A DNA stretch of 32,011 nucleotides from Candidatus Thalassarchaeaceae archaeon. Lineage in GTDB: Archaea > Thermoplasmatota > Poseidoniia > Poseidoniales > Thalassarchaeaceae. Location of the stretch: the NCBI GenBank assembly GCA_023700245.1, contig JAJPRE010000017.1, forward strand, positions 1-32,011, read 5' to 3'. The notes below the pieces were generated by a model, which searched no databases, had not been told where the DNA came from, and saw nothing but the letters and a program-made list of their open reading frames with translations. Position numbers and translations under genes: made by a program. Positions 16,164-25,254 of the stretch are shown here, piece by piece; the first letter of the stretch is position 1; each line of letters opens with the position of its first letter.

Positions 16164-17327
16164 TTACCAAATTTCTTGATTTCCAAAATGACTATCTATC
16201 GGAGTATTTGAATTACAACTTCTACATTTTAATCTAGTTGGTAATTTAACTTTACATTTTTCACATTCATTGCCAATTCGGCCCTTTCCATCGCAATCGA
16301 TTTCTTGACAGGGGACTTCAATAATTCCTGATGAAAATTTCTTAGCTGCAGTTTCAACATCGCATATTGGACATAATCCTTGTGTAATGATGGGTTGTAA
16401 CTCTATATTTTCTCCTGCTACTTCTCTTGCTCTTACCGATTGTATTCTCTCTTCGGCGTCTCCTAACATGAAGTGCGGAAACCAAATTATGACTAATAAC
16501 ATCAAGACTGATATGATTCCAGATATGATATACATAATTATTAGAAAATAATTGAGATTTTCTGATTCCAAGTTCATCCTACTTGCAACAGAATGCGAAC
16601 CAGCCCACGCCATCATATTTATCATAACAATAAAAATTGTCATTTCTAAATCCCAAGCCTTTAAACTGTGATCTTCCCAAGATTTTTGCACTACTCTAGG
16701 ATCTGGATGGGCATGCCTTTCTTGAACATGAATATCTCTTGTTTCTCTTACTGCCCTATGGACTACTATTATTGCTAAAAAGAATAATATCACGTTTCCA
16801 ATTATTATTCCACCTAAGTCTGAAAATTGTAATTCAAAAGGAAAGTAAGGATTACTTGCATGAGTATTCATGTACCCATATTGAACAGCGAATGAACCAA
16901 TTAATAAATATATTAAATTCTCTCTCATAATTGGATATTCTGACCATAATGAGATTAATATTCCAGCCCAGCATATGATGGATAATAGTGATAATATTAA
17001 TGTCAAATCAGATATTTGTAAGAATCCACTATTTTCTCCAAAGATCCCAACTCGGTTGTAATCTCCACCTTGTGATAATTCGCCAATTCCTATGTCCCAA
17101 GATCCCATTATGAAAGCTGCTAATCCTAGAATGACTATTGTTAATTCCTTTAATCCCCAATTCTTACTGATAATGGCGGCCTGAAAGATTAAACCTCTCC
17201 TTATCTCATCAAGAATGAAAAAGTTATCATTAATTTCAGATAATTTGTAATCCAATTTTATTTCACTTTGCCTTAGTTCATTAACAACTATTATGTCTTC
17301 AGAAATTGTTGGCATCGCACCCTCCAT
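16164..17327 (-). CDS. Six-TM membrane protein with C-terminal eight-cysteine zinc ribbon
   Basis: I do not recognise this family. After a soluble N-terminal stretch of about 60 aa, hydrophobic segments lie near 61-77, 106-127, 138-151, 170-190, 228-246 and 259-285. Between segments 4 and 5 is a polar loop rich in histidine (H190, H200, H205, H207, H220). The C-terminal 75 residues hold eight cysteines in pairs: C319/C322, C340/C345, C355/C358 and C368/C371, enough for two zinc sites of zinc-ribbon or treble-clef type. The predicted layout is a membrane core with a cytoplasmic metal-binding tail. Starts at 17327 and 17315 are possible. A perfect palindrome stands 34 bp upstream. It is probably co-transcribed with the membrane-anchored subtilisin. 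A sensor or a membrane quality-control factor are options, neither shown by the sequence. Confidence 0.75.
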   Translation of the reverse strand: MEGAMPTISEDIIVVNELRQSEIKLDYKLSEINDNFFILDEIRRGLIFQAAIISKNWGLKELTIVILGLAAFIMGSWDIGIGELSQGGDYNRVGIFGENSGFLQISDLTLILSLLSIICWAGILISLWSEYPIMRENLIYLLIGSFAVQYGYMNTHASNPYFPFELQFSDLGGIIIGNVILFFLAIIVVHRAVRETRDIHVQERHAHPDPRVVQKSWEDHSLKAWDLEMTIFIVMINMMAWAGSHSVASRMNLESENLNYFLIIMYIISGIISVLMLLVIIWFPHFMLGDAEERIQSVRAREVAGENIELQPIITQGLCPICDVETAAKKFSSGIIEVPCQEIDCDGKGRIGNECEKCKVKLPTRLKCRSCNSNTPIDSHFGNQEIW

Positions 17328-17360
17328 AGTCTATCCAATACTCATTACTGAATAAGTTTC

Positions 17361-17377
17361 ATGTACAATATGTACAT
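17361..17377. promoter_or_regulatory. Perfect operator-like palindrome upstream of the six-TM protein
   Basis: ATGTACA-ATA-TGTACAT is a perfect 7-bp inverted repeat around a 3-bp centre, typical of a site for a dimeric helix-turn-helix regulator. It lies 34 bp before ATG 17327. A TATA-like ACTTATTC (minus strand, near 17350-17357) lies between it and the gene, about 26 bp from the start codon. The palindrome also lies 28 bp downstream of the tRNA-Ser 3' end, so a role in 3'-end formation is possible, although no T-tract follows it directly. Confidence 0.5.
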
Positions 17378-17405
17378 TATTTACAACTTTTTAAGAAATA
17401 ATTTG

Positions 17406-17491
17406 TGGCGCCGAGAGAGAGATTTGAACTCCCGAGGGAAAATCCCACATGATTTCCAGTCATGCGCAATACCAGGCTATGCGATCTCGGC
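17406..17491 (-). tRNA. tRNA-Ser (anticodon GGA)
   Basis: A full cloverleaf can be folded on the minus strand. The acceptor stem is GCCGAGA with TCTCGGC, and the D stem is GCA/TGC. The anticodon arm is CATGA-CTGGAAA-TCATG with anticodon GGA. The long variable arm GGGA-TTT-TCCC is the class II mark of tRNA-Ser, and the T arm is GGGAG-TTCAAAT-CTCTC. The discriminator base is G, and CCA is encoded in the DNA at 17406-17408. No intron is present. It reads serine codons TCC and TCT. Confidence 0.97.
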
Positions 17492-17600
17492 TACGTTACC
17501 TCGGACTCTTGTTTACAATTTGAGCCTGTTGCTTTGAAAATGTGAGTTTTGATTCTTCTTCCGTAGTCATTAAATCGAAATTGTTACTGGAGTATCTGTC

Positions 17601-17675
17601 GCCACTGTGGCTTAGGGGTATAGCATCCCATTGGTAATGGGAAGGTCGGGAGTTCAATTCTCCCCAGTGGCTCCA
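17601..17675 (+). tRNA. tRNA-Thr (anticodon GGT)
   Basis: The cloverleaf has acceptor stem GCCACTG/CAGTGGC and D arm GCT-TAGGGGTAT-AGC. The anticodon arm is TCCCA-TTGGTAA-TGGGA with anticodon GGT, and the T arm is GGGAG-TTCAATT-CTCCC. The discriminator is U (T in DNA), as known for several archaeal tRNA-Thr, and CCA is encoded at 17673-17675. No intron. A possible TATA-like TTAAAT at 17570-17575 lies 26-31 bp upstream. T-tracts at 17703-17707 and 17716-17720 may end the transcript. Confidence 0.97.
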
Positions 17676-17779
17676 CATTTACTGAATTAATGTTGATAAT
17701 AATTTTTATAATTTGTTTTTCATACAATTCAAATACATTTACTGACTTTTTTTGTAATTAACTTGATAATCTACCTTAT
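17676..17779 (+). promoter_or_regulatory. tRNA-Thr terminator tracts and promoter of giant gene
   Basis: This short gap holds no gene. T-runs at 17703-17707 and 17716-17720 are candidate termination tracts for the tRNA. A longer T7 run at 17747-17753 followed by GTAATTAAC (17754-17762) is the best TATA-like element. Its centre is about 23-26 bp before ATG 17780, consistent with a leaderless transcript of the giant surface protein. No Shine-Dalgarno sequence is visible. Confidence 0.35.
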
Positions 17780-20700
17780 ATGCAGAGTACTATGAATAAC
17801 ACCAACAGAAGGCTTGCCTTAACCCTCGTTTTGTTAATGATGTTAGCACCTTTTGCCAATGCAGGAGTTTCAAATTGGAATTCATCAAATAATATTAATT
17901 CTAATGGTAGTTCATTAACTGTGAATGGTTTTGAACTTCCAGGTAATTCTACTATCATGGATGGTTGGCTCCACGTTGCCGATTCGACCATGGCTACTTC
18001 AATAGATACGGGAATTCTATGGAGTGAATCAGATTTTTCTGATGGTGCACTTTATGGTACTTTTATAAATGAAAATCAGCATTTAACTTTAATGGATGAC
18101 GGTACAAGATCCAATATTAGTAGTTTTGATGTTGGTGATATTTCTGTTATTATGAATTCTAAATACAAATATTCTCCTGGATGGAGGCATGTATATACCC
18201 TTAGCCCATTAACGAGTATTTCAGAGTGCGGGGGGCAAAATGGTATGGTTTTATCTCATGGATATGATAACAACTTTGATGTTACTTTGGGCAATGATGA
18301 AATAATTGAAATTTTATATTACTGTGATACATTTTCCAAAGAAGATGCCGTACAGGAGTTAACAATTAATTCAGGAGGTGATGATTATTACAGCGGTAAT
18401 CTTTCATCAAATGGAGGGGGTGGTGAAGGATTTATTGGCACCTATCAAATTAGTTCCGGAATAAGCTCAATAGCAATTAATAATGCAGGCTCAGGATATT
18501 CTACTAGCGATACAATGTCCATAGGTTGCCAATGTGGTGGAATTGATGCGAATGCTACCATTTCATCTGTTGATAGCAGTGGAGGAATACTTAGTATAAT
18601 AATTAATGATACTGGCTTAGGATATACTCTGGATGATACAATATTATTCTCATTCACTGGTTCTGGAAGTGGTGCGAACTTAGATGCAATTCTGGAATCA
18701 ACTGGGGTAATAAATTCAGTAGAAATTACTAATGAAGGTTATAATTATACTAGTGCTCCATCTATTGATATTAGCGACTCTTCTGGTTCCGGGGCATCAA
18801 TTACAGCAATACTTGGAGCATATTTTGAATATGAATTAGACATAGATCCTATTGGCAATAGTAATTCAAATTGCGATGAGGGAGGTTTTATTGTTTATAG
18901 CGGGCTCGATTATGATGAAAATAGAAATCTAGGTACTGATGAAATTACAAATACTGAATATCTTTGCAATAATATTAAAACATGGGAAGCAACTACCTTC
19001 ACTGACTTAAATGGAACTATTTATGGCAATCAACAAAATATGAGTTACGGCGTTATACCTTCTTCAGCATCTAGTGGAGTAGTTTCAATTGGAACTACGC
19101 CAGGATCTCCACTTCCAGCCGGAACCGATAGCGCTTTCTTACTTCCTGCAGTAAATGTACCATATTTCGATGACATTAATAATTATTATATGTCCTTTGA
19201 TCACTGGTTTCATTTCGACAGTACTTCCTCAGGTGGAGGAGATGGCGCTTGGGTAGAATATCGAGTAAAAGATAGTGCTGCATGGGGCGATTGGGAGTAT
19301 ATATCTCCCGAACTTGGATATCCTAGTACTTTATCGACTGATGCTCCAGTCCCGGAAGGAGCACCTTCGGGAGGAACTCCTGTATTTGCGTCTGAGACTT
19401 ATAGTGGATGGATTACCAGTACATTTGATTTATCTCCATTAGTTAATGAGACATCAGATAATATACAATTTAGATTCCATGTATGGACTCACCCAGATGC
19501 TGAAAACGAACGTCCAGGATGGTTTATTGATAATATCCGATTTAATAATGATGGTGTTAATTATGGGGCGTGGCATCATGGTTGTTATACACAAACTGCA
19601 TCTTCTTGTTACTATTCTAATGACGCATATGGTTCATTAGAAAGAATAATTGATTTATCAGGTTCAAATTCTACTTCTAAAATTGAAATTGATATGGAAT
19701 GGGACTTAGAAGGTGCAGCGAATGATAATGCATGCGTTGAGGTCTCTCTAGATCAAAACTCATGGTTGGATATATCTTCTACGAATCCATCTACAACTTC
19801 GGGATGTGCAGCTCGTAGTGGAGCAATTCCTGGGACAGGATATTCCGATGCTGATGGGACGGAATATGGGGATCAGAGTGGTCGTTTACGAACTATTTCG
19901 CTAGACATACCAAATTCATTTAATAATCAACAAGTAGTATATTTCAGGATAGTTGTAGATACTAACACTTATAATGATTATGGGGGTAATTTAGATTCTA
20001 GGGAAGGACTTACGGTTGATGAAATAAGAGTTGTTGATTATAGTGGATCTAATCTTTTCTTGGATGATCTCGAAACTTCTTCTTCGATGTCTCACTCTGC
20101 AATCGGCACTGGGTCAGATGACTGGAGCCACTATTATCTAGACAGAGGTCAACAACAATCTTCCTTTAGCTTCGAAGACTCTACTGCTAGCTCACCCTCA
20201 GTTTCAGATTCCCCTGGTTGGACGAGGACTAATACTATGTCTTCTGGGAGTTGCTCTACAGATACATGTAAGTGGACTTTGAACAAAATTGGCTCTAACT
20301 CTGGACCTAGTGGTGCAGCGTCATTTCCTTACGTTTATGGCGTAGGAATATCTGGAGATTATTCAGGAAATATTCAAGAAGCAAGATTGATATCTCCTGA
20401 GTATGAAATCCCTATGAATGGGAATGCATTTCTATTATTTGATCATTGGGCCGCAATGGAGCCTAATTGGGACGGTGGTGCTGTTTTCATCAAGGTAAAT
20501 GGGGCTTCTTGGCAACATTTTGACCCAGGAAACTGGTATGATAGTCAAGTCAGTTATAATTATAATAATCTATATGGCCATGATACATTTGCTTCTCAAT
20601 CATCAGCATCGGGAGGCATGAAGAGTATGCAGGCTAACTTACTGAATTATCAAGGCGATACTGTCCAATTTAAGTTCTCGATGGGTTCTGATTCCTACCT

Positions 20701-23700
20701 TACATATGGCGGTTGGTTTATTGATAATGCTGGCGTAAAAATATCAAACTATGGTAATCCTGGAAGTTGGCTGAGCCCATCCTTTTCTATCTCCGACGTT
20801 AATCAATTCAATAGTGGAATAATTGATTTAGATGCAATAATACCTGATCAAACTACAGTTACTGGTTCTATTATTGATTATTCTTCAGGTCAAATAATTT
20901 CAGGTTTCTCAAATATTTCATTCCCTATTTCATTAGCAGCTATTGACTCTAGTCTGCATACACAATTAAAATTGCAAGTAAACCTTTTTACTTCTGATAT
21001 GGAATCAACACCATCAATAAAGAAAATTAGTATTGGAGGAAAAAGATTTCTTAATTCTGATTCAGGAGGAAATGGTTGGGAATTTAGTTCCGGTGTTGAG
21101 GTAGTCAATGGGATATTGAATGCCACTACTATTGCAGGAACTCTAATTTCTGACTTTATCCCATCCTCACGGCCAATAAAGGCGTTAAATGTCGGTGGCA
21201 ACTTATCTAGTGGAGTTACTATAAATATATTAAATAAATTCGGTTCATCTCTTGGTTCTGCCTCAAAAGGCGGAGGAGTATCATTTGCAACTCCTCAACC
21301 TGGTTTTGGATTATCAGTAAGCCTTCCTACGAATGCTTGGATTGATAGATTGGTAATATCTGTAATATTTGCAGCACCTGCTCTAAATCCTGTGATTGAT
21401 GTATTGAATGATGGATCTCCCGAATGGTCATTTATACAAGGAGATTCTTACGGCCATTATGGATGGCAATCAACTTTCTCTGATGATACTCAAGATGGCG
21501 TAATTACTAGTAAAATAATAAACTTAGATGGAATAAATTCTCAGACTCTATTGTTTAAAATTCCATCAGTAGCGTATGTTAATTCAGGAATAATTTCTAT
21601 ATCTTCGGATGCCGATGGTTTCGATGGTTCCGTAATTCTTTCTATTGCTGGATCTTCGCAAACTATATCTCCAAATAATGATATATTTTATAATATCCTA
21701 AATCCTTCTCAAATATCCGGAATTGCACTTACAAGTCATACTCATACGGACTTAGAAACGGGAAGAGATTGGAAAGAAATACCCGTCGAAGTAGATTCAA
21801 ATGTAGCCCAAACTATCTCTATATCAGGATTAGGAATAGGATATTCAATATTTGAAAATGTGTCAGGATTAGGAAATATGATTTCAACATATCATGATTC
21901 TATGATGGCCAACAATCAAGATTTCGAAGAGGTTGATGTGCCTGTTACATTTTCAGCTGATATTGGATCAATTTCTATAGATGGAAATATCTTATATGAC
22001 TTTATTATAACTAATAATGACTTTTCAGTTCCAAATACTTTCTATCCCAATGGGGAATCAATTGAGATAGTTACATCCCATCATCACCTTTATGATAATT
22101 CAGAATTATCTGAAATAACGCTAGAGGGGATGGCATCAGATGGTAATAATATTTTCTTTAAGGTTGAGAATGGCGCAGACGGATTATGGGGCGGAGGTAA
22201 TTCTCCAAATATATTCAGCCAAACTTCTGGTTCTAATAAAGTCATATTTGATCCATATTCCAGTTATATTGAAAAAATCATATCATCTGATGGAAATGAA
22301 GAAATTATGGTACATTGGATATTTGAAATTTCTTGGAATTGGGATGATGTTGATGATATTATTTGGACATCAAGGGCCAATGACGGCGATGGTGAAACAA
22401 TCTGGCCCGCACAAGCTCAAAGTGGTAAATCTGGTTCACAAGCCGTAGAAAATGATATCCAAGTTGATAATTTTAATATTTTTGATAGTGAAGGTAGACT
22501 TATTTCCAATATTTATGATAATTTATTATATCCTTTTCCAATATTGGAAGGTGGAATTTTAAATATTTCTGGAAATGTCAGATTTCAAGATTCTTCCAGT
22601 CACCAACCTCTTTCTACTGATTTTTCTATTGGTTTAAATATTTCTGGAGAAATATTTTCTCTCGAAACAGGGGATGAAGGATCTTTTTATGGGACAGTGA
22701 TAGCACCTTCAGAAACGTCCATGCTTTCAATTTCTCCGATTATACTTTCTATAGGTCCTAATGGCGGGGCAAATGGTGCAGAAGATGTAACAGGTCAACC
22801 TACGCCAATAGAAATAATTGTAGACACTTCTCCACCCGTTGCGGGTCAATTGCATGTAAATACGCCAATTGGATTACAATATGCTGATGGGATGGTTAGT
22901 GACCCCACGTCTCCATTTAGGGTGTATATTACAGTCAGTGAAGAGCAAGCACGTGGTGACTCTATAACTCTAAAATATTGGAGAACTGGAATTGACGATA
23001 TAAATGGCGATGGGACCGCATCTGTTGATGAATATCAATCACAATTGCAGCCATTAACTCCTGGGCTGACGGGGGAACAACAAGTACAATTTAGCGGTAT
23101 TGATGTTTCAACATTAGATAATGAACCAATACATTTGTATGTAGAAGGCACAGATTGGGCAGGTTTAACATATCAAGAAGGAGGTACTGGAGGCGGCCCT
23201 GGCGAAGAAAATTCATGGGCAAGTGTCGTAATAGCTGTAGACGGCCCTACTGAATTTGCAGGAGATAGTATAGGCCTAGGGCAAGGAAGAAATTCTGCCT
23301 TTGATTTAGATAGACGTACACTGGATAATGTTGACTACTATTTATTGCCAGGTATAATGCATACATTCTCTGTACAAATTGATGATGTGAATGGATTAAT
23401 AACTTTGGATAATATAACAATTATGCTCTGTGGATATGGTACAAATTTAGGATTATTTACATTTGAACCTTGGTCCGGAATATTGTGGACTCCAGATGAA
23501 AGTATGACCATTCCACTTGGCGTCCAAACAGAAAAAATTACTGACTCCGTGACTAAATTAAAATTAAGCTTTAAATTATCCTGGGATTTCCCCTGGAGTG
23601 ATGATACTTCTGATTGTAAACCTAGGGTAACGATCGATGATAATTTGATAACAGTGGCCGAATCGCCTGTATTGAGTGCACTTTCATGGAAATTAGATAA

Positions 23701-24955
23701 TAAAGTTACAGCAATCCCTTCTATTGTTTCTGACCTAACATCTCCAATTTCGATATCTTCAAAAAGTGATTTATATCTTAAACAAGGTGACGAATTCTCA
23801 GTATTTGGAGAACTTTATTATGCTGGTTCTATGCAAAGAATAACTTCTACAAGTGAGGACACTCAGGCCCAGATATCAATAATATATGGTACTGAAGAAA
23901 GAATAGCCTTATCGCAAATATCTTCCAATGGTTCTTTTTTGGCATCTTTATCCTTGCCTTCTAGGGCTCCGCTTAATCCTATTATGGGAGTTACTACTGA
24001 ATTACTTAATGTCCAAGGGTCCGGAATTTCAGTTTCTAACTCTGACGTATCAATTACTGTTGATAGTGATTCTCCTTCGGCATTATTTAATCAAGACGAA
24101 TACCCTGATTCATCATTTACTATAATAGGCACCGACGTAATGGGCGATTCATTAGTTACAATATCAATTATTGATGAAATAGGAATGATGGAAGGGCCAT
24201 TAGAAGTTTCGTGGGAGTTTAGACGAGGTGGTCAAAAAATTATTGGAACATCAGACTCAGGAGTATTGCCATTTATATCTTCATCAGAAGGTATAAGCAT
24301 ATACCAAGGTAGAATTGATTTTACTTCATTAATTGATATTTCATTCCAAATCGGTGATCAAATAGCACTGTGGATTAATTCTAAAGATAAAGCAGGCAAT
24401 GATATTATAGGTTTGGGAAGTGAACTTTCTCCAAGAGTTGCAACACTTAGAGTTATGGAATTTGCAGGCGAATATACTAGGGAAATCACTACTCCGACAA
24501 AATATCCTCAATTAGGAGACGTCTTAACTATAGTGACTTATTGGGAAAATAGCGGTAAAGTAGACGGCAAACTGTCTTTAGGATTATGGGAACAAAGGGG
24601 TGACGGCACATGGCGGCCATCTGTTACTACTGCAACTAGCGGCGATATTCAATTGGACCTGCCCTCATCTAGTTCCAGCGTTCTTGCGACTTTTAAGTAT
24701 GAAACATGGCAAACTGGTCAACCATTACTAGTTATTGTTATAGATGGGGACTTTGATAATGTTAATGGTTTAAATCAAGAAATAAAAGGTATAACCGTGG
24801 CAGAATCTAATCAAGTTAACGACGCTGGTTCTACAATTTGGATATTGGGATCTGGAATTGTCATATTGTCAGCAATAGGCATTATTGTATTCGTAATGAG
24901 GGGACGTGGAGAAGATTATTATGATGATGAAGATGATGAATACTATGATGAATGA
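17780..24955 (+). CDS. Giant membrane-anchored surface protein with DUF7151-like motifs, jelly-roll modules and EF-type loop
   Basis: This protein of 2,391 codons has a signal peptide at 1-28 (NNTNRRLALTLVLLMMLAPF, then ANAG). C150-C182 and C365-C396 bound two copies of a motif with paired cysteines and a G-x-D...E-I-x-x-x-x-Y-x-C ending, resembling DUF7151 repeats. Between them lie three copies of a repeat of about 45 aa (SIAINNAGSGYSTSD, SIIINDTGLGYTLDD, SVEITNEGYNYTSAP). Two jelly-roll-like modules of the immune-inhibitor-A/MAM type sit near 460-595 and 878-995 (FDHW...GWFIDN in each). Residues 1740-1751 form a textbook EF-type calcium loop (DINGDGTASVDE). A TM at about 2353-2373 is followed by a short tail, RGRGEDYYDDEDDEYYDE. 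No catalytic motif was seen. Likely an adhesin or surface scaffold. Start could also be ATG 17792. Confidence 0.87.
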   Translation: MQSTMNNTNRRLALTLVLLMMLAPFANAGVSNWNSSNNINSNGSSLTVNGFELPGNSTIMDGWLHVADSTMATSIDTGILWSESDFSDGALYGTFINENQHLTLMDDGTRSNISSFDVGDISVIMNSKYKYSPGWRHVYTLSPLTSISECGGQNGMVLSHGYDNNFDVTLGNDEIIEILYYCDTFSKEDAVQELTINSGGDDYYSGNLSSNGGGGEGFIGTYQISSGISSIAINNAGSGYSTSDTMSIGCQCGGIDANATISSVDSSGGILSIIINDTGLGYTLDDTILFSFTGSGSGANLDAILESTGVINSVEITNEGYNYTSAPSIDISDSSGSGASITAILGAYFEYELDIDPIGNSNSNCDEGGFIVYSGLDYDENRNLGTDEITNTEYLCNNIKTWEATTFTDLNGTIYGNQQNMSYGVIPSSASSGVVSIGTTPGSPLPAGTDSAFLLPAVNVPYFDDINNYYMSFDHWFHFDSTSSGGGDGAWVEYRVKDSAAWGDWEYISPELGYPSTLSTDAPVPEGAPSGGTPVFASETYSGWITSTFDLSPLVNETSDNIQFRFHVWTHPDAENERPGWFIDNIRFNNDGVNYGAWHHGCYTQTASSCYYSNDAYGSLERIIDLSGSNSTSKIEIDMEWDLEGAANDNACVEVSLDQNSWLDISSTNPSTTSGCAARSGAIPGTGYSDADGTEYGDQSGRLRTISLDIPNSFNNQQVVYFRIVVDTNTYNDYGGNLDSREGLTVDEIRVVDYSGSNLFLDDLETSSSMSHSAIGTGSDDWSHYYLDRGQQQSSFSFEDSTASSPSVSDSPGWTRTNTMSSGSCSTDTCKWTLNKIGSNSGPSGAASFPYVYGVGISGDYSGNIQEARLISPEYEIPMNGNAFLLFDHWAAMEPNWDGGAVFIKVNGASWQHFDPGNWYDSQVSYNYNNLYGHDTFASQSSASGGMKSMQANLLNYQGDTVQFKFSMGSDSYLTYGGWFIDNAGVKISNYGNPGSWLSPSFSISDVNQFNSGIIDLDAIIPDQTTVTGSIIDYSSGQIISGFSNISFPISLAAIDSSLHTQLKLQVNLFTSDMESTPSIKKISIGGKRFLNSDSGGNGWEFSSGVEVVNGILNATTIAGTLISDFIPSSRPIKALNVGGNLSSGVTINILNKFGSSLGSASKGGGVSFATPQPGFGLSVSLPTNAWIDRLVISVIFAAPALNPVIDVLNDGSPEWSFIQGDSYGHYGWQSTFSDDTQDGVITSKIINLDGINSQTLLFKIPSVAYVNSGIISISSDADGFDGSVILSIAGSSQTISPNNDIFYNILNPSQISGIALTSHTHTDLETGRDWKEIPVEVDSNVAQTISISGLGIGYSIFENVSGLGNMISTYHDSMMANNQDFEEVDVPVTFSADIGSISIDGNILYDFIITNNDFSVPNTFYPNGESIEIVTSHHHLYDNSELSEITLEGMASDGNNIFFKVENGADGLWGGGNSPNIFSQTSGSNKVIFDPYSSYIEKIISSDGNEEIMVHWIFEISWNWDDVDDIIWTSRANDGDGETIWPAQAQSGKSGSQAVENDIQVDNFNIFDSEGRLISNIYDNLLYPFPILEGGILNISGNVRFQDSSSHQPLSTDFSIGLNISGEIFSLETGDEGSFYGTVIAPSETSMLSISPIILSIGPNGGANGAEDVTGQPTPIEIIVDTSPPVAGQLHVNTPIGLQYADGMVSDPTSPFRVYITVSEEQARGDSITLKYWRTGIDDINGDGTASVDEYQSQLQPLTPGLTGEQQVQFSGIDVSTLDNEPIHLYVEGTDWAGLTYQEGGTGGGPGEENSWASVVIAVDGPTEFAGDSIGLGQGRNSAFDLDRRTLDNVDYYLLPGIMHTFSVQIDDVNGLITLDNITIMLCGYGTNLGLFTFEPWSGILWTPDESMTIPLGVQTEKITDSVTKLKLSFKLSWDFPWSDDTSDCKPRVTIDDNLITVAESPVLSALSWKLDNKVTAIPSIVSDLTSPISISSKSDLYLKQGDEFSVFGELYYAGSMQRITSTSEDTQAQISIIYGTEERIALSQISSNGSFLASLSLPSRAPLNPIMGVTTELLNVQGSGISVSNSDVSITVDSDSPSALFNQDEYPDSSFTIIGTDVMGDSLVTISIIDEIGMMEGPLEVSWEFRRGGQKIIGTSDSGVLPFISSSEGISIYQGRIDFTSLIDISFQIGDQIALWINSKDKAGNDIIGLGSELSPRVATLRVMEFAGEYTREITTPTKYPQLGDVLTIVTYWENSGKVDGKLSLGLWEQRGDGTWRPSVTTATSGDIQLDLPSSSSSVLATFKYETWQTGQPLLVIVIDGDFDNVNGLNQEIKGITVAESNQVNDAGSTIWILGSGIVILSAIGIIVFVMRGRGEDYYDDEDDEYYDE

Positions 24956-25014
24956 CCTATTTCGCATTATTAATTAACTTATATTATGGCCACCTGACAT
25001 AGTTTTTTACCTCT

Positions 25015-25254
25015 ATGATTTATAGACTGCAGAGGTACAAGGTCATTTTAGAGAGAGAAATCTTTCTAGATGGGATTGGGATGCACACAAAAGAAGACGA
25101 AGTTATGACTGTTGATGATTTGAGAGATGAGCTAGATGATCTTAAATCACTAGTCAATACTCTTCTTACTATAATCATGGAAGAAGCAGATGGCATTCAA
25201 AATAGTGCAGCCCCTTCACTAGTCGACACGCCTAGACGTGGATATTGTATGTAA
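25015..25254 (+). CDS. Small acidic coiled-coil protein (hypothetical)
   Basis: At most 79 aa. The core TVDDLRDELDDLKSLVNTLL has heptad-like leucine spacing and strong acidity, suggesting a short coiled coil or helical dimer. The C-terminus is polar and ends in RRGYCM. Starts are possible at 25015 (about 30 bp after a TATA-like TTATATTA at 24979-24986), 25081 (MHTKEDEVMTV) and 25105. The second would remove a basic, less typical N-terminus. Its stop directly abuts the stop of the convergent DNA glycosylase. I do not recognise the family. The coding call rests on the amphipathic helix and the lack of any competing gene. Confidence 0.6.
   Translation: MIYRLQRYKVILEREIFLDGIGMHTKEDEVMTVDDLRDELDDLKSLVNTLLTIIMEEADGIQNSAAPSLVDTPRRGYCM

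Noticed and set aside
17496-17678. Open frame on minus across both tRNA regions (MWSHWGELNSRPSHYQ...)
   Set aside because: It is the antisense reading of tRNA-Thr and its flank, a common false gene over tRNAs.
17328-17779. Integration site or mobile element at the tRNA pair
   Set aside because: No integrase, no duplicated tRNA 3' end and no terminal repeats are seen. Neighbouring genes look native in composition.
18400-18830. Possible CRISPR or DNA tandem repeat in the second giant gene
   Set aside because: The repeats are visible in protein (N-x-G-x-G-Y) but diverged in DNA, with no constant-length spacers, and lie inside a coding frame.
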